Source: Betaproteobacteria bacterium
GTDB taxonomy: Bacteria > Pseudomonadota > Gammaproteobacteria > Burkholderiales > Burkholderiaceae_C
DNA: 8,161 bases
Direction: 5' to 3'
Assembly: GCA_947448675.1 (NCBI GenBank)
Contig: CANFOR010000127.1
Location: forward strand, 1 to 8,161
In this document: one piece after another, positions 1 to 6,475 of the stretch
Numbering within the stretch: the stretch's first letter is position 1
Layout: every line of letters starts with the position of its first letter
Program-made: the position numbers and the translations under genes
Notes under the pieces: model-generated
What the model was told of the DNA's origin: nothing
Database searches by the model: none
The model's input: only the letters and a program-made list of their open reading frames with translations

Positions 1-1322
1 AGGCGCGCCAGGGTGGACTTACCCGAGCCCGAGGGCCCGACCACGGCCACGGTTTTGCCCGCCGGGATTTCAAAGCTGATGTGGTGCAAAATGGCCCGCC
101 CGCCCGATGGGTCGCTGGCCGTGCCCAGTTCGTAGGCGAAGCTCACATCTTCAAAGCGCACGCTGGGGCTTTGCGCGTTGTGGCTGTTGCCATTGCTGCT
201 GTCACTGCTGTTGAGGGCCAAGGCTTGTGCGCCTGGCGCGTCGGCCACTTCGCGCTCTTTTTCCATCAACACAAACATTTTGTCGAGGTCGGTCAGGCTT
301 TGTTTGATCTCGCGGTAGATCACGCCTAGAAAATTCAGCGGAATGTACAGCTGGATCATGAAGGCGTTGACCATGACCAAATCGCCCAGGGTCATGCGGC
401 CATCGACCACACCCTGCGTGGCGCGCCACAGCATGCCCACCAGGCCGATGGCAATGATGAGTTGCTGGCCGGTGTTGAGCATGGAGAGCGTAGTTTGGCT
501 CTTGAGGCGGGCGCGGCGCAACTTCTCTAGGCTTTCGTCATAGCGGCGCGCTTCAAAGCTTTCGTTGTTGAAGTACTTCACCGTTTCGTAATTTAAAAGC
601 GAGTCAATCGCCTTGGTATGGGCGGCGGAGTCAAACTCGTTGGCCTGCTTGCGCCACTTGGTGCGCCACTCGGTCACGCTCACGGTAAAGCTGATGTAGA
701 CCGCCAGCGCAGCGATGGTGATCCAGGCAAACCACACATCGAATTTGATGGCCAAAATGCTCAGCACCAAAGTGACTTCAATCAGGGTCGGGATGATGCT
801 GTAGAGCGAATACGAGATAAGCGACTCAATGCCGCGCACGCCGCGCTCAATGTCGCGCGTCATACCGCCAGTTTGCCGCTCCAGGTGAAAGCGCAGGCTC
901 AGGGCATGCAAGTGCTCAAAGGTTTGCAGCGCAATCGAGCGCGACGCGCCCTGCGTGGCCTTGGCAAAAACCAACTCGCGCAGCTCGGTAAAAAACGAGG
1001 TCGAAAGACGCAGCAAACCATAGGCCAAGAGCAAACCCAGCGGCACCACCAACGCCGCTTTGGGGTCGCTGGGCTTGAAGCTCATGGCGTCGACCAAGGT
1101 CTTGAGCAGCACCGGCACACCCACATTGGCCCCCTTGGCCGCGATCATGAACAGCAGGGCCGCAATGGCCCGCCACTTGTACTGCCACAGGTAGGGCAAG
1201 AGGCGCTGCAGCGTAGCCCAGTCGGAGTGGGCGGGGCTAGCGGCTGTGGACGCAGCAGACGATGCAGAAACGGGGCTGGGAGTGGCGATAGGGGCGGCGG
1301 AGCTGTGGCCTAAGTGGCGCAT
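1..1322 (-). CDS. Atm1/HMT1-type ABC exporter (fused TMD-NBD), partial at 3' end
   Basis: The visible part is 440 codons from ATG at 1322-1320. The window ends just after Walker A, so the signature motif, Walker B and H-loop lie outside. Residues about 1-35 are an Ala/Ser/Pro-rich tail. Six-helix ABC exporter membrane domain follows (about 50-345), then a Ser/Asn/Gly-rich linker (370-386) and the start of the ATPase domain, with Walker A GPSGSGKST at 429-437. Atm1-subfamily marks are NYETVKYFNNE (244-254), the LNTGQ motif (282-286) and MIQLYIPLNFLGVIYREIKQ (322-341). The arginine pair R220/R224 and N283/Q286 match, from memory, residues lining the glutathione site of Novosphingobium Atm1. Such half-transporters work as inner-membrane homodimers and export glutathione-linked compounds, including metal or persulfide forms. 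The exact substrate here is inference. The gene is divergent from the thioesterase, 41 bp away. No clear Shine-Dalgarno precedes the ATG, so the start is only fairly certain. Confidence 0.93.
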   Translation of the reverse strand, partial: MRHLGHSSAAPIATPSPVSASSAASTAASPAHSDWATLQRLLPYLWQYKWRAIAALLFMIAAKGANVGVPVLLKTLVDAMSFKPSDPKAALVVPLGLLLAYGLLRLSTSFFTELRELVFAKATQGASRSIALQTFEHLHALSLRFHLERQTGGMTRDIERGVRGIESLISYSLYSIIPTLIEVTLVLSILAIKFDVWFAWITIAALAVYISFTVSVTEWRTKWRKQANEFDSAAHTKAIDSLLNYETVKYFNNESFEARRYDESLEKLRRARLKSQTTLSMLNTGQQLIIAIGLVGMLWRATQGVVDGRMTLGDLVMVNAFMIQLYIPLNFLGVIYREIKQSLTDLDKMFVLMEKEREVADAPGAQALALNSSDSSNGNSHNAQSPSVRFEDVSFAYELGTASDPSGGRAILHHISFEIPAGKTVAVVGPSGSGKSTLAR

Positions 1323-1366
1323 GGGAGACAATCGGTGCAATGTAGAACCAACCGATTGTGCCCATG
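1320..1366. repeat. Inverted repeat spanning both divergent start codons
   Basis: The left arm is CATGGG (1320-1325), two unpaired bases, then ACAATCGGT (1328-1336). The right arm is ACCGATTGT (1351-1359), one unpaired base, then CCCATG (1361-1366). The nine-base blocks are perfect complements around a 14-base centre. The outer six-base blocks are also perfect complements and contain the ATG of each divergent gene. The element therefore fills the whole gap between the exporter and thioesterase genes. It could be a shared two-fold operator, an RNA hairpin at the 5' end of each message, or the trace of an inverted duplication. The repeat is directly visible; its function is not known. Confidence 0.75.
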
Positions 1367-1771
1367 TCTGCCAACACCCGTAGCCCCGTCGAATTACCCA
1401 CCAACAAAGACCTGGTACTCAAGGTCATCCCCATGCCAGCCGACTGCAATGCCAATGGCGACATTTTTGGCGGCTGGGTCATGGCCCAGGTGGACTTGGC
1501 GGGCAGCGTGTTGCCCGCGCGCTATGTGCAAGGCCGCATGGCCACGGTGGCGGTGAACGAGTTCATCTTCAAACAGCCGGTGCGGGTTGGCGACATCCTC
1601 TCATTTTTCGCGCATGTGACGCGCATTGGCAATACCTCGATCACCGTGCAGGTCGAGGTGTTTGCGGAACGCTACGCGGCCCAAGGCAACTACATCAAGG
1701 TGACGCAGGCCTCGCTCACCTATGTGGCGATTGACGAAAAGGGCAAACCTCGGCCTATACCAAAACCCTGA
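1364..1771 (+). CDS. YciA-like hotdog-fold acyl-CoA thioesterase
   Basis: A 135-residue single hotdog-domain protein, the usual length for YciA/acyl-CoA thioester hydrolases. These enzymes hydrolyse acyl-CoA to free acid and CoA in the cytoplasm and act as oligomers. The family motif ANGDIFGGWVMAQVD occupies residues 30-44, between the first strand and the central helix. Asp44 aligns with the aspartate reported as catalytic in the Haemophilus protein HI0827 (from memory). FKQPVRVGDIL (69-79) and the later strands ending at LTYVAID complete the fold. ATG 1364 is preferred, since it gives the usual spacing to the motif; an in-frame GTG at 1358 would add two residues. Neither start has a clear Shine-Dalgarno, and both lie in the right arm of the inverted repeat. 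The gene is monocistronic, divergent from the exporter and convergent with the AtuA pair. The acyl chain preferred cannot be read from the sequence. Confidence 0.93.
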   Translation: MSANTRSPVELPTNKDLVLKVIPMPADCNANGDIFGGWVMAQVDLAGSVLPARYVQGRMATVAVNEFIFKQPVRVGDILSFFAHVTRIGNTSITVQVEVFAERYAAQGNYIKVTQASLTYVAIDEKGKPRPIPKP

Positions 1772-1815
1772 TGCGCTAAAGCCTTGATGCGCCAAACCGG
1801 GATACGCCAAGCAAT
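1770..1815. repeat. Three degenerate tandem units of 15-16 bp
   Basis: Units begin at 1770, 1786 and 1801 and follow the pattern GAT(G/A)CGC(T/C)AA. Units one and two are nearest (GATGCGCTAAA and GATGCGCCAAA). The third is more diverged (GATACGCCAAG). The first unit overlaps the TGA stop codon of the thioesterase, and the unit-two copy repeats the TGATGCGC context. It looks like a small slippage duplication that has since drifted; no function is evident. Confidence 0.5.
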
Positions 1816-1870
1816 ACTATCAATTTAATAGCTTGCTACGCACTGTTTATGCGCCTCGCAGCCATTTTTT
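1816..1870 (+). terminator. Hairpin plus T-run after the thioesterase gene; resembles a Comamonadaceae intergenic repeat
   Basis: An imperfect stem pairs 1831-1842 with 1850-1862 around a seven-base loop (1843-1849). The pairs are ACGC-to-TGCG type at the loop end and GCT/AGC plus GC/GC at the base, with a bulge and an internal loop. Six T residues (1865-1870) follow, so on the plus strand it has the form of a factor-independent terminator for the thioesterase. The T-run touches the stop codon of the convergent AtuA-tail gene. Just upstream, CTAT(1817-1820)/ATAG(1828-1831) forms a small A/T palindrome. The overall pattern (ATAG, CTTGC, CGC, loop, GCGC, GCAGCCATTTTT) recalls a dispersed element I remember from Comamonadaceae intergenic regions. 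That identification is from memory. Termination of the minus-strand transcript is less clear, as no good U-run follows the stem in that direction. Confidence 0.45.
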
Positions 1871-2240
1871 ACTCGCCAGGCCACCAACCCACGCGCGGCG
1901 CATCGCGCAGCTCGGCCCACTCAGCGGGCGACAGCTCTACTTCCATACGCAAGAGCGCAGCGGCCATCGACTTGCCTAAGTTGTCGAGCCGCAAGTTGCG
2001 CGCGCCGCCGCCTTGCAAGGCACCGCGCAGCACCAGTTTGATGGCCAAGATATTGGGCAGCGGCCAGCAGTCCACCTGGCCGGGCAACCAAGGCGCAAAG
2101 TGGGCTTGCACGCGCTTGGCGCTCACCTCGCGCGCCAAAATGCGGTAGCCCGCTTCGTTCCAGGCGAAGAGGCCAAAGTCCACCCAGTCGGCTTTGTCGC
2201 CGCTGCGGGCATGGGCGATTTGCACGAGCTGGACTTTCAT
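1869..2240 (-). CDS. AtuA C-terminal-type small domain protein (AtuA-like ferredoxin-fold family)
   Basis: A 123-residue protein starting at the ATG at 2240 and ending at TAA (1871-1869). It matches the domain found at the C-terminus of full-length AtuA proteins. The N-terminal block AHARSGDKADWVDFGLFAW (residues 9-27) corresponds to the family's ARSGDKGD..N.G block. The second block, LPNILAIKLVLRGALQGGGARNLRLD, spans 61-86. A/SGDK is retained, but the usual next glycine is alanine (A17). The start overlaps the stop of the upstream DUF1446 gene as ATGA (2240-2237), so the two are probably translationally coupled and the products probably form a complex that replaces the fused protein. The catalytic role of this domain is not established. 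No signal peptide or membrane segment is seen, so it should be cytoplasmic. Confidence 0.85.
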   Translation of the reverse strand: MKVQLVQIAHARSGDKADWVDFGLFAWNEAGYRILAREVSAKRVQAHFAPWLPGQVDCWPLPNILAIKLVLRGALQGGGARNLRLDNLGKSMAAALLRMEVELSPAEWAELRDAPRVGWWPGE

Positions 2241-3625
2241 ACGCCGACCTCCAGCAATGCAATGCGCACCTGCGGTTCGACCACGCTGCGCTCGATCAAA
2301 GTAGGCCAAATGCCCAGCAGCTCGCTGCTGTTGTGCAGGCCCGAAAAGCCGCAGGTGTAGGCCGGGCCGCTCAGGCCCATCCAGGGGAAGAGGCGACCAA
2401 AGCCATCGGCTGCGGCCTTGCTGGGCGTGCGCAGCACCATGCGCACCCACACCTCGTTGAGCTCGCTCAATTGCTCATCGCTGGGCACGGGGGCCAGCGC
2501 GCCGTGGGCCGAGTTGAGGCCAGGAAATTCGACAAACAATTCGTCGTGCAGGATTTTTTTGTCGTGCAATTGGCTGCGCACCATGCCAATGGCGATTTGC
2601 GCTTTGGCATAGGCGTCGGGCCAGCTAAAACCCCAGGTCACCTCGGCTTTAAAACCGTCTTGGTAGCCACCTACCACCTTGAGCTGCTGCGGGCGCGGCT
2701 GGCCGGTGGCACCGCTGACGCGCACTCGGTCTTGGCCCAGGTCTTCTAGCTGCAGGGTAGACATGTCTAGCACCACGTCGGGCGAGGCATAGGCGTGGGG
2801 GTTGTGCACTTCGTAGAGCAGTTGCTGGCGCACGGTGTCGAAGTTGATGCGCCCGCCGGTGCCGGGAGCCTTGCAAATCAGGGCACTGCCATCGGGCTCT
2901 ACTTGCGCAATGGGGTAGCCAATATGGGCCAGGTCGGGGATGCTTTTCCAGGCCTCAAGGCTGCCAAAGTTGCCGCCCGCGCCCTGGCCCGAGCATTCGA
3001 GTAAATGGCCGACGCACAGGCCCTGGGCGAGGCGGTTCCAGTCTTGCGCGCTACTGGCATCCGCCAGCTTCCAGCCGAAGGCATGCACACAGGGCGCGAG
3101 GAACAAGGCGGCGTCGGCCACGCGCCCGGTGATAACGATGTCGGCCCCCAGGGCCAGCGCGTCCACAATGGGCTGGGCCCCCAGGTAGGCGTTGGCAAAC
3201 AGCATGCGCTCTTGCACCTGGGCGTAGGGCGTGGCGTTGAAAAAATGCGGGGCCTTGTGCGCACCCAGCAAGCCGAGCACGCCGTCTCCACTGACCACCG
3301 CAATGCGCGCGCGCCAGCCCTTGGCCGCAAAGGCGGCACGCACGGCCTCGCCCGCGCCTTGGGGGTTGAGCCCACCGGCATTGCAGACAAAGCGCACACC
3401 GCGCGCTTGCATCAGCGGCCACAAGCGCAGCAGCATGGGCACGACGTCGCGTGCGTAGCCCAGGGCCGGGTCGCGCTGGCGGTCTTTTTGCAAGATGGCC
3501 AGGGTGAGTTCGGCCAAGTGGTCGCTGGCAACGTAGTGCACCCCGCCGCGCTCGACGCTGGTCACCACCGGCTCCCAGGCGTCGCCATAAAAACCCAAAC
3601 CGGCCCCGATGCGGATGTTGTTCAT
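2237..3625 (-). CDS. DUF1446 / acyclic terpene utilisation AtuA family protein (N-terminal domain only)
   Basis: A 462-residue cytoplasmic protein. Family blocks are visible in order: GAGLGFYGDAWEP (7-19), VERGGVHYVASDHLAELTLAIL (24-45), RFVCNAGGLNP (78-88), ADIVITGRVADAALFLAP (161-178), GHLLECSGQGAGGNF (206-220), and GTGGRINFDTVRQQLLYEVHNPHAYASPD (255-283). AtuA is the first gene of the Pseudomonas citronellol/geraniol (atu) cluster, but its reaction is unassigned. Relatives often lie near acyl-CoA carboxylases, dehydrogenases or ligases. Full-length AtuA is longer because it carries the small domain that is encoded here by the next gene. The ATG at 3625 (MNNIRIGAGLG) is chosen because it places the conserved block at the N-terminus. 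An upstream in-frame ATG at 3679 would add 18 unrelated residues and run into the divergent promoter region. The gene is divergent from the liv operon, with 101 bp between starts. No strong ribosome site is seen. The family assignment is firm; the substrate is unknown. Confidence 0.9.
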   Translation of the reverse strand: MNNIRIGAGLGFYGDAWEPVVTSVERGGVHYVASDHLAELTLAILQKDRQRDPALGYARDVVPMLLRLWPLMQARGVRFVCNAGGLNPQGAGEAVRAAFAAKGWRARIAVVSGDGVLGLLGAHKAPHFFNATPYAQVQERMLFANAYLGAQPIVDALALGADIVITGRVADAALFLAPCVHAFGWKLADASSAQDWNRLAQGLCVGHLLECSGQGAGGNFGSLEAWKSIPDLAHIGYPIAQVEPDGSALICKAPGTGGRINFDTVRQQLLYEVHNPHAYASPDVVLDMSTLQLEDLGQDRVRVSGATGQPRPQQLKVVGGYQDGFKAEVTWGFSWPDAYAKAQIAIGMVRSQLHDKKILHDELFVEFPGLNSAHGALAPVPSDEQLSELNEVWVRMVLRTPSKAAADGFGRLFPWMGLSGPAYTCGFSGLHNSSELLGIWPTLIERSVVEPQVRIALLEVGV

Positions 3626-3675
3626 GCAGTGATTACCCGCGATAGGGCTTACCTGCAGTATTCGGAACAACCCTA

Positions 3676-3704
3676 GCAACAGTTTCGCGCATCGCCCTTA
3701 TAAA
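3676..3704 (+). promoter_or_regulatory. Candidate promoter of the liv-ligase operon
   Basis: The 101-bp gap between the AtuA and livH starts must hold promoters for both directions. On the plus strand, TATAAA (3699-3704) is a good -10-like hexamer. GCAACA (3676-3681) at 17-bp spacing matches only half of the -35 consensus. The predicted transcript would begin around 3711, a few bases before the AAGGAG ribosome site. No equally good promoter was found for the AtuA direction. This is pattern reading only. Confidence 0.3.
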
Positions 3705-3715
3705 CAGAAATCTAC

Positions 3716-3721
3716 AAGGAG
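3716..3721 (+). promoter_or_regulatory. Ribosome binding site of livH
   Basis: AAGGAG lies 5 nt before the GTG at 3727. It decides the start of livH, which otherwise has no ATG near its N-terminus, and it is the clearest Shine-Dalgarno of the window. Confidence 0.75.
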
Positions 3722-3726
3722 CCTGT

Positions 3727-4602
3727 GTGCAGTTTGTGCAGTTGTTCATCAGCGGTGTGGCCCAAGGCTGTATTTACGGCCTGATTGCATTGGGCTTTGT
3801 GCTGATCTACAAAGCCACTGAAACGGTGAGCTTTGCACAAGGCGAGTTGATGATGCTGGGCGCGTTTTGCGGCTTGGCCTTGCTCACGGCCTTGGGTTTC
3901 CCCTTCTGGTTGGTGGTGCCCTGCACCATGCTGGCCATGGCGCTGTTTGGCTTTGGTCTTGAGCGTTTGGTAGTGCGCCCGATCTTGGGCCAACCGGCGT
4001 TTTCTATCGTCATGCTGACCATTGGCATTGGCTATGTGGCGCGTGGCCTTATCACCATGATCCCCAACATTGGCACCGAAACCCAAACCCTGCCCGTGCC
4101 CTACAAAGACCAAATTTGGCGCGTGGGCGCGCTGGTGCTGAATGTCGAGCAAATGGCCATCATTGTGGCCACCGCCATCACCTGCGCCCTGTTGTTTGCA
4201 GTGTTTCGCTATAGCAAGGTTGGCATTGCCATGCAGGCGGCCTCGCAAAACCAATTGGCAGCCTACTACATGGGCATACCTGTGCAGCGCCTCAATGGCC
4301 TAGTGTGGGCCTTGGCGGCAGCAGTAGCGGCAGTGGCAGGCCTGCTCTTAGCACCCATTACTTTTGTACACGCCAATATGGGCTTCATTGGCCTCAAGGC
4401 CTTTCCTGCAGCGGTGGTGGGCGGCTTTGGCAGCTTGCCCGGCGCAATTGTCGGCGGGGTGGTGATTGGCGTGGTGGAGTCGCTCTCGGGCTTTTATTTG
4501 CCCGACGGCTTTAAAGACGTGGCCGCCTACATCGTGGTGTTGCTGATGTTGATGCTCAAACCCAACGGTTTGTTTGGCGAAAAGTTGCGCAAAAAAGTAT
4601 GA
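3727..4602 (+). CDS. livH: Branched-chain amino acid-type ABC importer permease, LivH family
   Basis: A 291-residue inner-membrane permease with about eight hydrophobic segments. It starts at GTG 3727, supported by AAGGAG 5 nt upstream. The family N-terminal block YGLIALGFVLIYKATETVSFAQGELMMLGAF spans 17-47. The cytoplasmic coupling-loop region RYSKVGIAMQAASQNQLAAYYMGI (161-184) contacts the ATPases. VVGGFGSLPGAIVGGVVIG (230-248) and LMLKPNGLFGEK (275-286) are the usual end blocks. With LivM it forms the translocation path of a HAAT-type importer for branched-chain amino acids, short acids, amides or aromatic acids; the substrate is set mainly by the missing binding protein. It is the first gene of the operon. 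Its stop overlaps livM as ATGA (4599-4602). Its last sense codons contain AAA AAA (Lys-Lys). Confidence 0.95.
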   Translation: MQFVQLFISGVAQGCIYGLIALGFVLIYKATETVSFAQGELMMLGAFCGLALLTALGFPFWLVVPCTMLAMALFGFGLERLVVRPILGQPAFSIVMLTIGIGYVARGLITMIPNIGTETQTLPVPYKDQIWRVGALVLNVEQMAIIVATAITCALLFAVFRYSKVGIAMQAASQNQLAAYYMGIPVQRLNGLVWALAAAVAAVAGLLLAPITFVHANMGFIGLKAFPAAVVGGFGSLPGAIVGGVVIGVVESLSGFYLPDGFKDVAAYIVVLLMLMLKPNGLFGEKLRKKV

Positions 4603-5675
4603 GATTTTTATTTAAAACCAGTTATGCGCAAGACATCAGCCTAGCCAAGCACAGTGGCCACCGCTTTTGGTACAGCGCCCTGCTCTTGGCCTTGTTCGCA
4701 GCGCCGTGGTTGGTGCCCGAATATTGGTTGGCGCAACTGACCTTTGTGTTGATCTATTCAGTGGTCGGTTTGGGCTTGATGCTGCTGGCCGGTTTTACCG
4801 GACAGTTCTCGATTGGCCACGCGGCCTTTTTGGGCGTTGGCGCGTATACCCAAGCTGTGCTGGGCAATATGGGTTGGCCCTTTCCGCTGGCCTTGCTGGC
4901 TGCGGCCTTGCTCTCGGCCCTGACCGGCGCAGTGGTGGGCGTGCCAGCGCTGCGTGTGAAAGGTATTTACCTGGGCATGGCCACTTTGTCTTTTGGTTTT
5001 ATTGTCGAAGAAGCTTTTTCTCGCTGGGAAAAGGTGACCGGCGGCAACGCTGGTTTGCAGGTAAAGGCACCCGATTTATTCGGCTGGAAGTTGGGTAGTA
5101 GCGACGCGTTTTATTACCTGTGTTTGGTCATTACGGTGCTGTGCACCTTGGGCGTATTGAACTTGCTGCGCTCGCCCACCGGGCGGGCGTTTGTGGCCAT
5201 ACGCGACTCTGAAATTTCAGCGCAAAGCATGGGTATTCACCTGGCACGCTACAAGAGCTTGTCTTTTGCTTTGTCGGCCGCGCTGGCGGGCATAGGAGGC
5301 GCTTTGTACGCGCACAAATTGCAATTTATTTCGCCCGACCAATTCAATATTTTGCAATCTATCGATTTATTGCTCTTGGTGGTGATTGGTGGATTAGGCT
5401 CGGTGCATGGCGCATTTTTGGGAGCGATTTTTCTCATCTCGATGCCGCAACTGATTGCCTTGTCGAAAGACGGATTGCCCGCCAGTATTGGCCAAGCGCC
5501 GGGCCTGCAAGCCGTGGTCTACGGCACGGTACTGATTGCCTTTGTGCTGTTTGAGCCTCTGGGTATGTACGGGCGCTGGCTCAAGATTCGCACCTGGTTC
5601 CAGCTATTTCCGTTTTACCGCAAGGGCATGTTCAAGCGGCAAAAGGCATACCAAAAATCTGACAGGCTGAAATGA
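4599..5675 (+). CDS. livM: Branched-chain amino acid-type ABC importer permease, LivM family
   Basis: A 358-residue inner-membrane permease, the second channel subunit of the importer. It begins with a polar 20-residue segment, then about eight to ten hydrophobic helices. The hallmark block GLMLLAGFTGQFSIGHAAFLGVGAYTQAVL covers 59-88. The coupling loop IRDSEISAQSMGIHLARYKSLSFALSA covers 201-227, and LLLLVVIGGLGSVHGAFLGA covers 257-276. The C-terminal tail (about 328-358) is basic and aromatic, extends past the last helix, and is of the kind I associate with liv sets that sit beside acyl-CoA ligase genes. The start is the ATG overlapping the livH stop (ATGA). No clear ribosome site precedes it, so coupled translation is likely. 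Its own stop overlaps livG in the same way (5672-5675). Confidence 0.94.
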   Translation: MRFLFKTSYAQDISLAKHSGHRFWYSALLLALFAAPWLVPEYWLAQLTFVLIYSVVGLGLMLLAGFTGQFSIGHAAFLGVGAYTQAVLGNMGWPFPLALLAAALLSALTGAVVGVPALRVKGIYLGMATLSFGFIVEEAFSRWEKVTGGNAGLQVKAPDLFGWKLGSSDAFYYLCLVITVLCTLGVLNLLRSPTGRAFVAIRDSEISAQSMGIHLARYKSLSFALSAALAGIGGALYAHKLQFISPDQFNILQSIDLLLLVVIGGLGSVHGAFLGAIFLISMPQLIALSKDGLPASIGQAPGLQAVVYGTVLIAFVLFEPLGMYGRWLKIRTWFQLFPFYRKGMFKRQKAYQKSDRLK

Positions 5676-6475
5676 CTATGACTGAGGTCTTGCTTTCTGC
5701 TCGAAATTTAAGCGTGCGCTTTGGTGGCGTACTGGCGGTGAACCAAGTGAGCTTTGAGGTGCAGCGAGGCGAGGTGTTCACGCTGATTGGGCCCAATGGC
5801 GCGGGCAAGACCACGGTATTCAATTTGATCAGCCGCATCTACACGCCGACCACTGGCGCTATTGCTTTTGCAGGCCAAGACTTGTTGCAGCAAGCTCCGC
5901 ACAGCATTGCGGCTTTGGGCATTGCGCGCACGTTTCAAAACATTGAACTGTTTGAGCATGCCACCGTGTTGCAAAACCTACTGATTGGCCGCCACACGCA
6001 GCGCAAAAGCCATTTTTGGAGCGAATTATTTTTTACCACGGCCACACGCCGCGCCGAAATCGAGGCGCGCGAAAAGGCCGAGCAAATCATTGACCTGCTT
6101 GACCTGCAACACCACCGCGACAGCCCGGTGGTGGGCCTGCCCTATGGGGTGCGCAAGGTGGTCGAACTGGCGCGGGCGCTGTGCACCGAGCCCAAACTGC
6201 TACTGCTCGACGAACCCTCCTCAGGCTTGAATGTTGAAGAGACCGAAGACATGGCGTTTTGGATCCACGACATTCAACACGAGCTGGGCATTACCGTGCT
6301 GATGGTCGAGCACGACATGGGCTTGGTGTCTAAAGTGTCGGACCGCGTGCTGGCCATGAACCAAGGCGAAGTGCTGGCCACTGGCACACCGAGCGAAGTG
6401 CAAGCCCACCCCGGCGTGATCGAAGCCTATCTGGGCTCGGCAGACGACGTCTCTAGCTTGCGGAGGACGGCATGA
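5672..6475 (+). CDS. livG: Branched-chain amino acid-type ABC importer ATPase, LivG family
   Basis: A 267-residue cytoplasmic ATPase. Walker A GPNGAGKTT is at 40-48 and the Q-loop Q89 lies within ARTFQNIELF. The signature position is LPYGVRK (156-162), the variant normal for LivG instead of LSGGQ. Walker B with the catalytic glutamate is LLLLDE (176-181), and the H-loop is H214 in MVEHDMG. The C-terminal GTPSEVQAHPGVIEAYLG (238-255) is the LivG/BCA-type tail. It pairs with LivF to power the LivHM channel. Two in-frame ATGs exist, at 5672 (ATGA overlap with livM) and 5678, differing by two residues. The first is chosen because the whole operon uses this overlap style. The stop overlaps livF as ATGA (6472-6475). 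Confidence 0.95.
   Translation: MTMTEVLLSARNLSVRFGGVLAVNQVSFEVQRGEVFTLIGPNGAGKTTVFNLISRIYTPTTGAIAFAGQDLLQQAPHSIAALGIARTFQNIELFEHATVLQNLLIGRHTQRKSHFWSELFFTTATRRAEIEAREKAEQIIDLLDLQHHRDSPVVGLPYGVRKVVELARALCTEPKLLLLDEPSSGLNVEETEDMAFWIHDIQHELGITVLMVEHDMGLVSKVSDRVLAMNQGEVLATGTPSEVQAHPGVIEAYLGSADDVSSLRRTA
6462..6467 (+). promoter_or_regulatory. Ribosome binding site of livF
   Basis: GGAGGA lies 4 nt before the livF ATG, inside the last codons of livG. Unlike livM and livG, livF thus has its own strong Shine-Dalgarno as well as the ATGA overlap. Confidence 0.65.

Noticed and set aside
618..1313. Plus-strand open frame of 231 codons
   Set aside because: It is antisense to the exporter membrane domain. 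Its product is His/Gln/Arg-rich, matches no family I know, and is explained by the GC-rich codon pattern of the real gene.
1869..2450. Longer version of the small AtuA-tail gene starting at 2450
   Set aside because: The extra residues overlap the conserved end of the DUF1446 gene in another frame and have no family similarity. The ATG at 2240 with the ATGA overlap gives the exact domain.
3005..3676. Plus-strand open frame of 223 codons opposite the AtuA gene
   Set aside because: It lies wholly antisense to well-conserved DUF1446 blocks, has biased composition, and has no ribosome site or recognisable domain.
3626..3679. Upstream in-frame extension of the DUF1446 gene to an ATG at 3679
   Set aside because: The added 18 residues do not resemble the family N-terminus and would consume half of the divergent promoter gap. 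MNNIRIGAGLG at 3625 fits better.
3712..4254. Minus-strand open frame of 180 codons opposite livH
   Set aside because: It is a His/Gln/Gly-rich translation typical of the reverse complement of a hydrophobic membrane protein gene, and no family was recognised.
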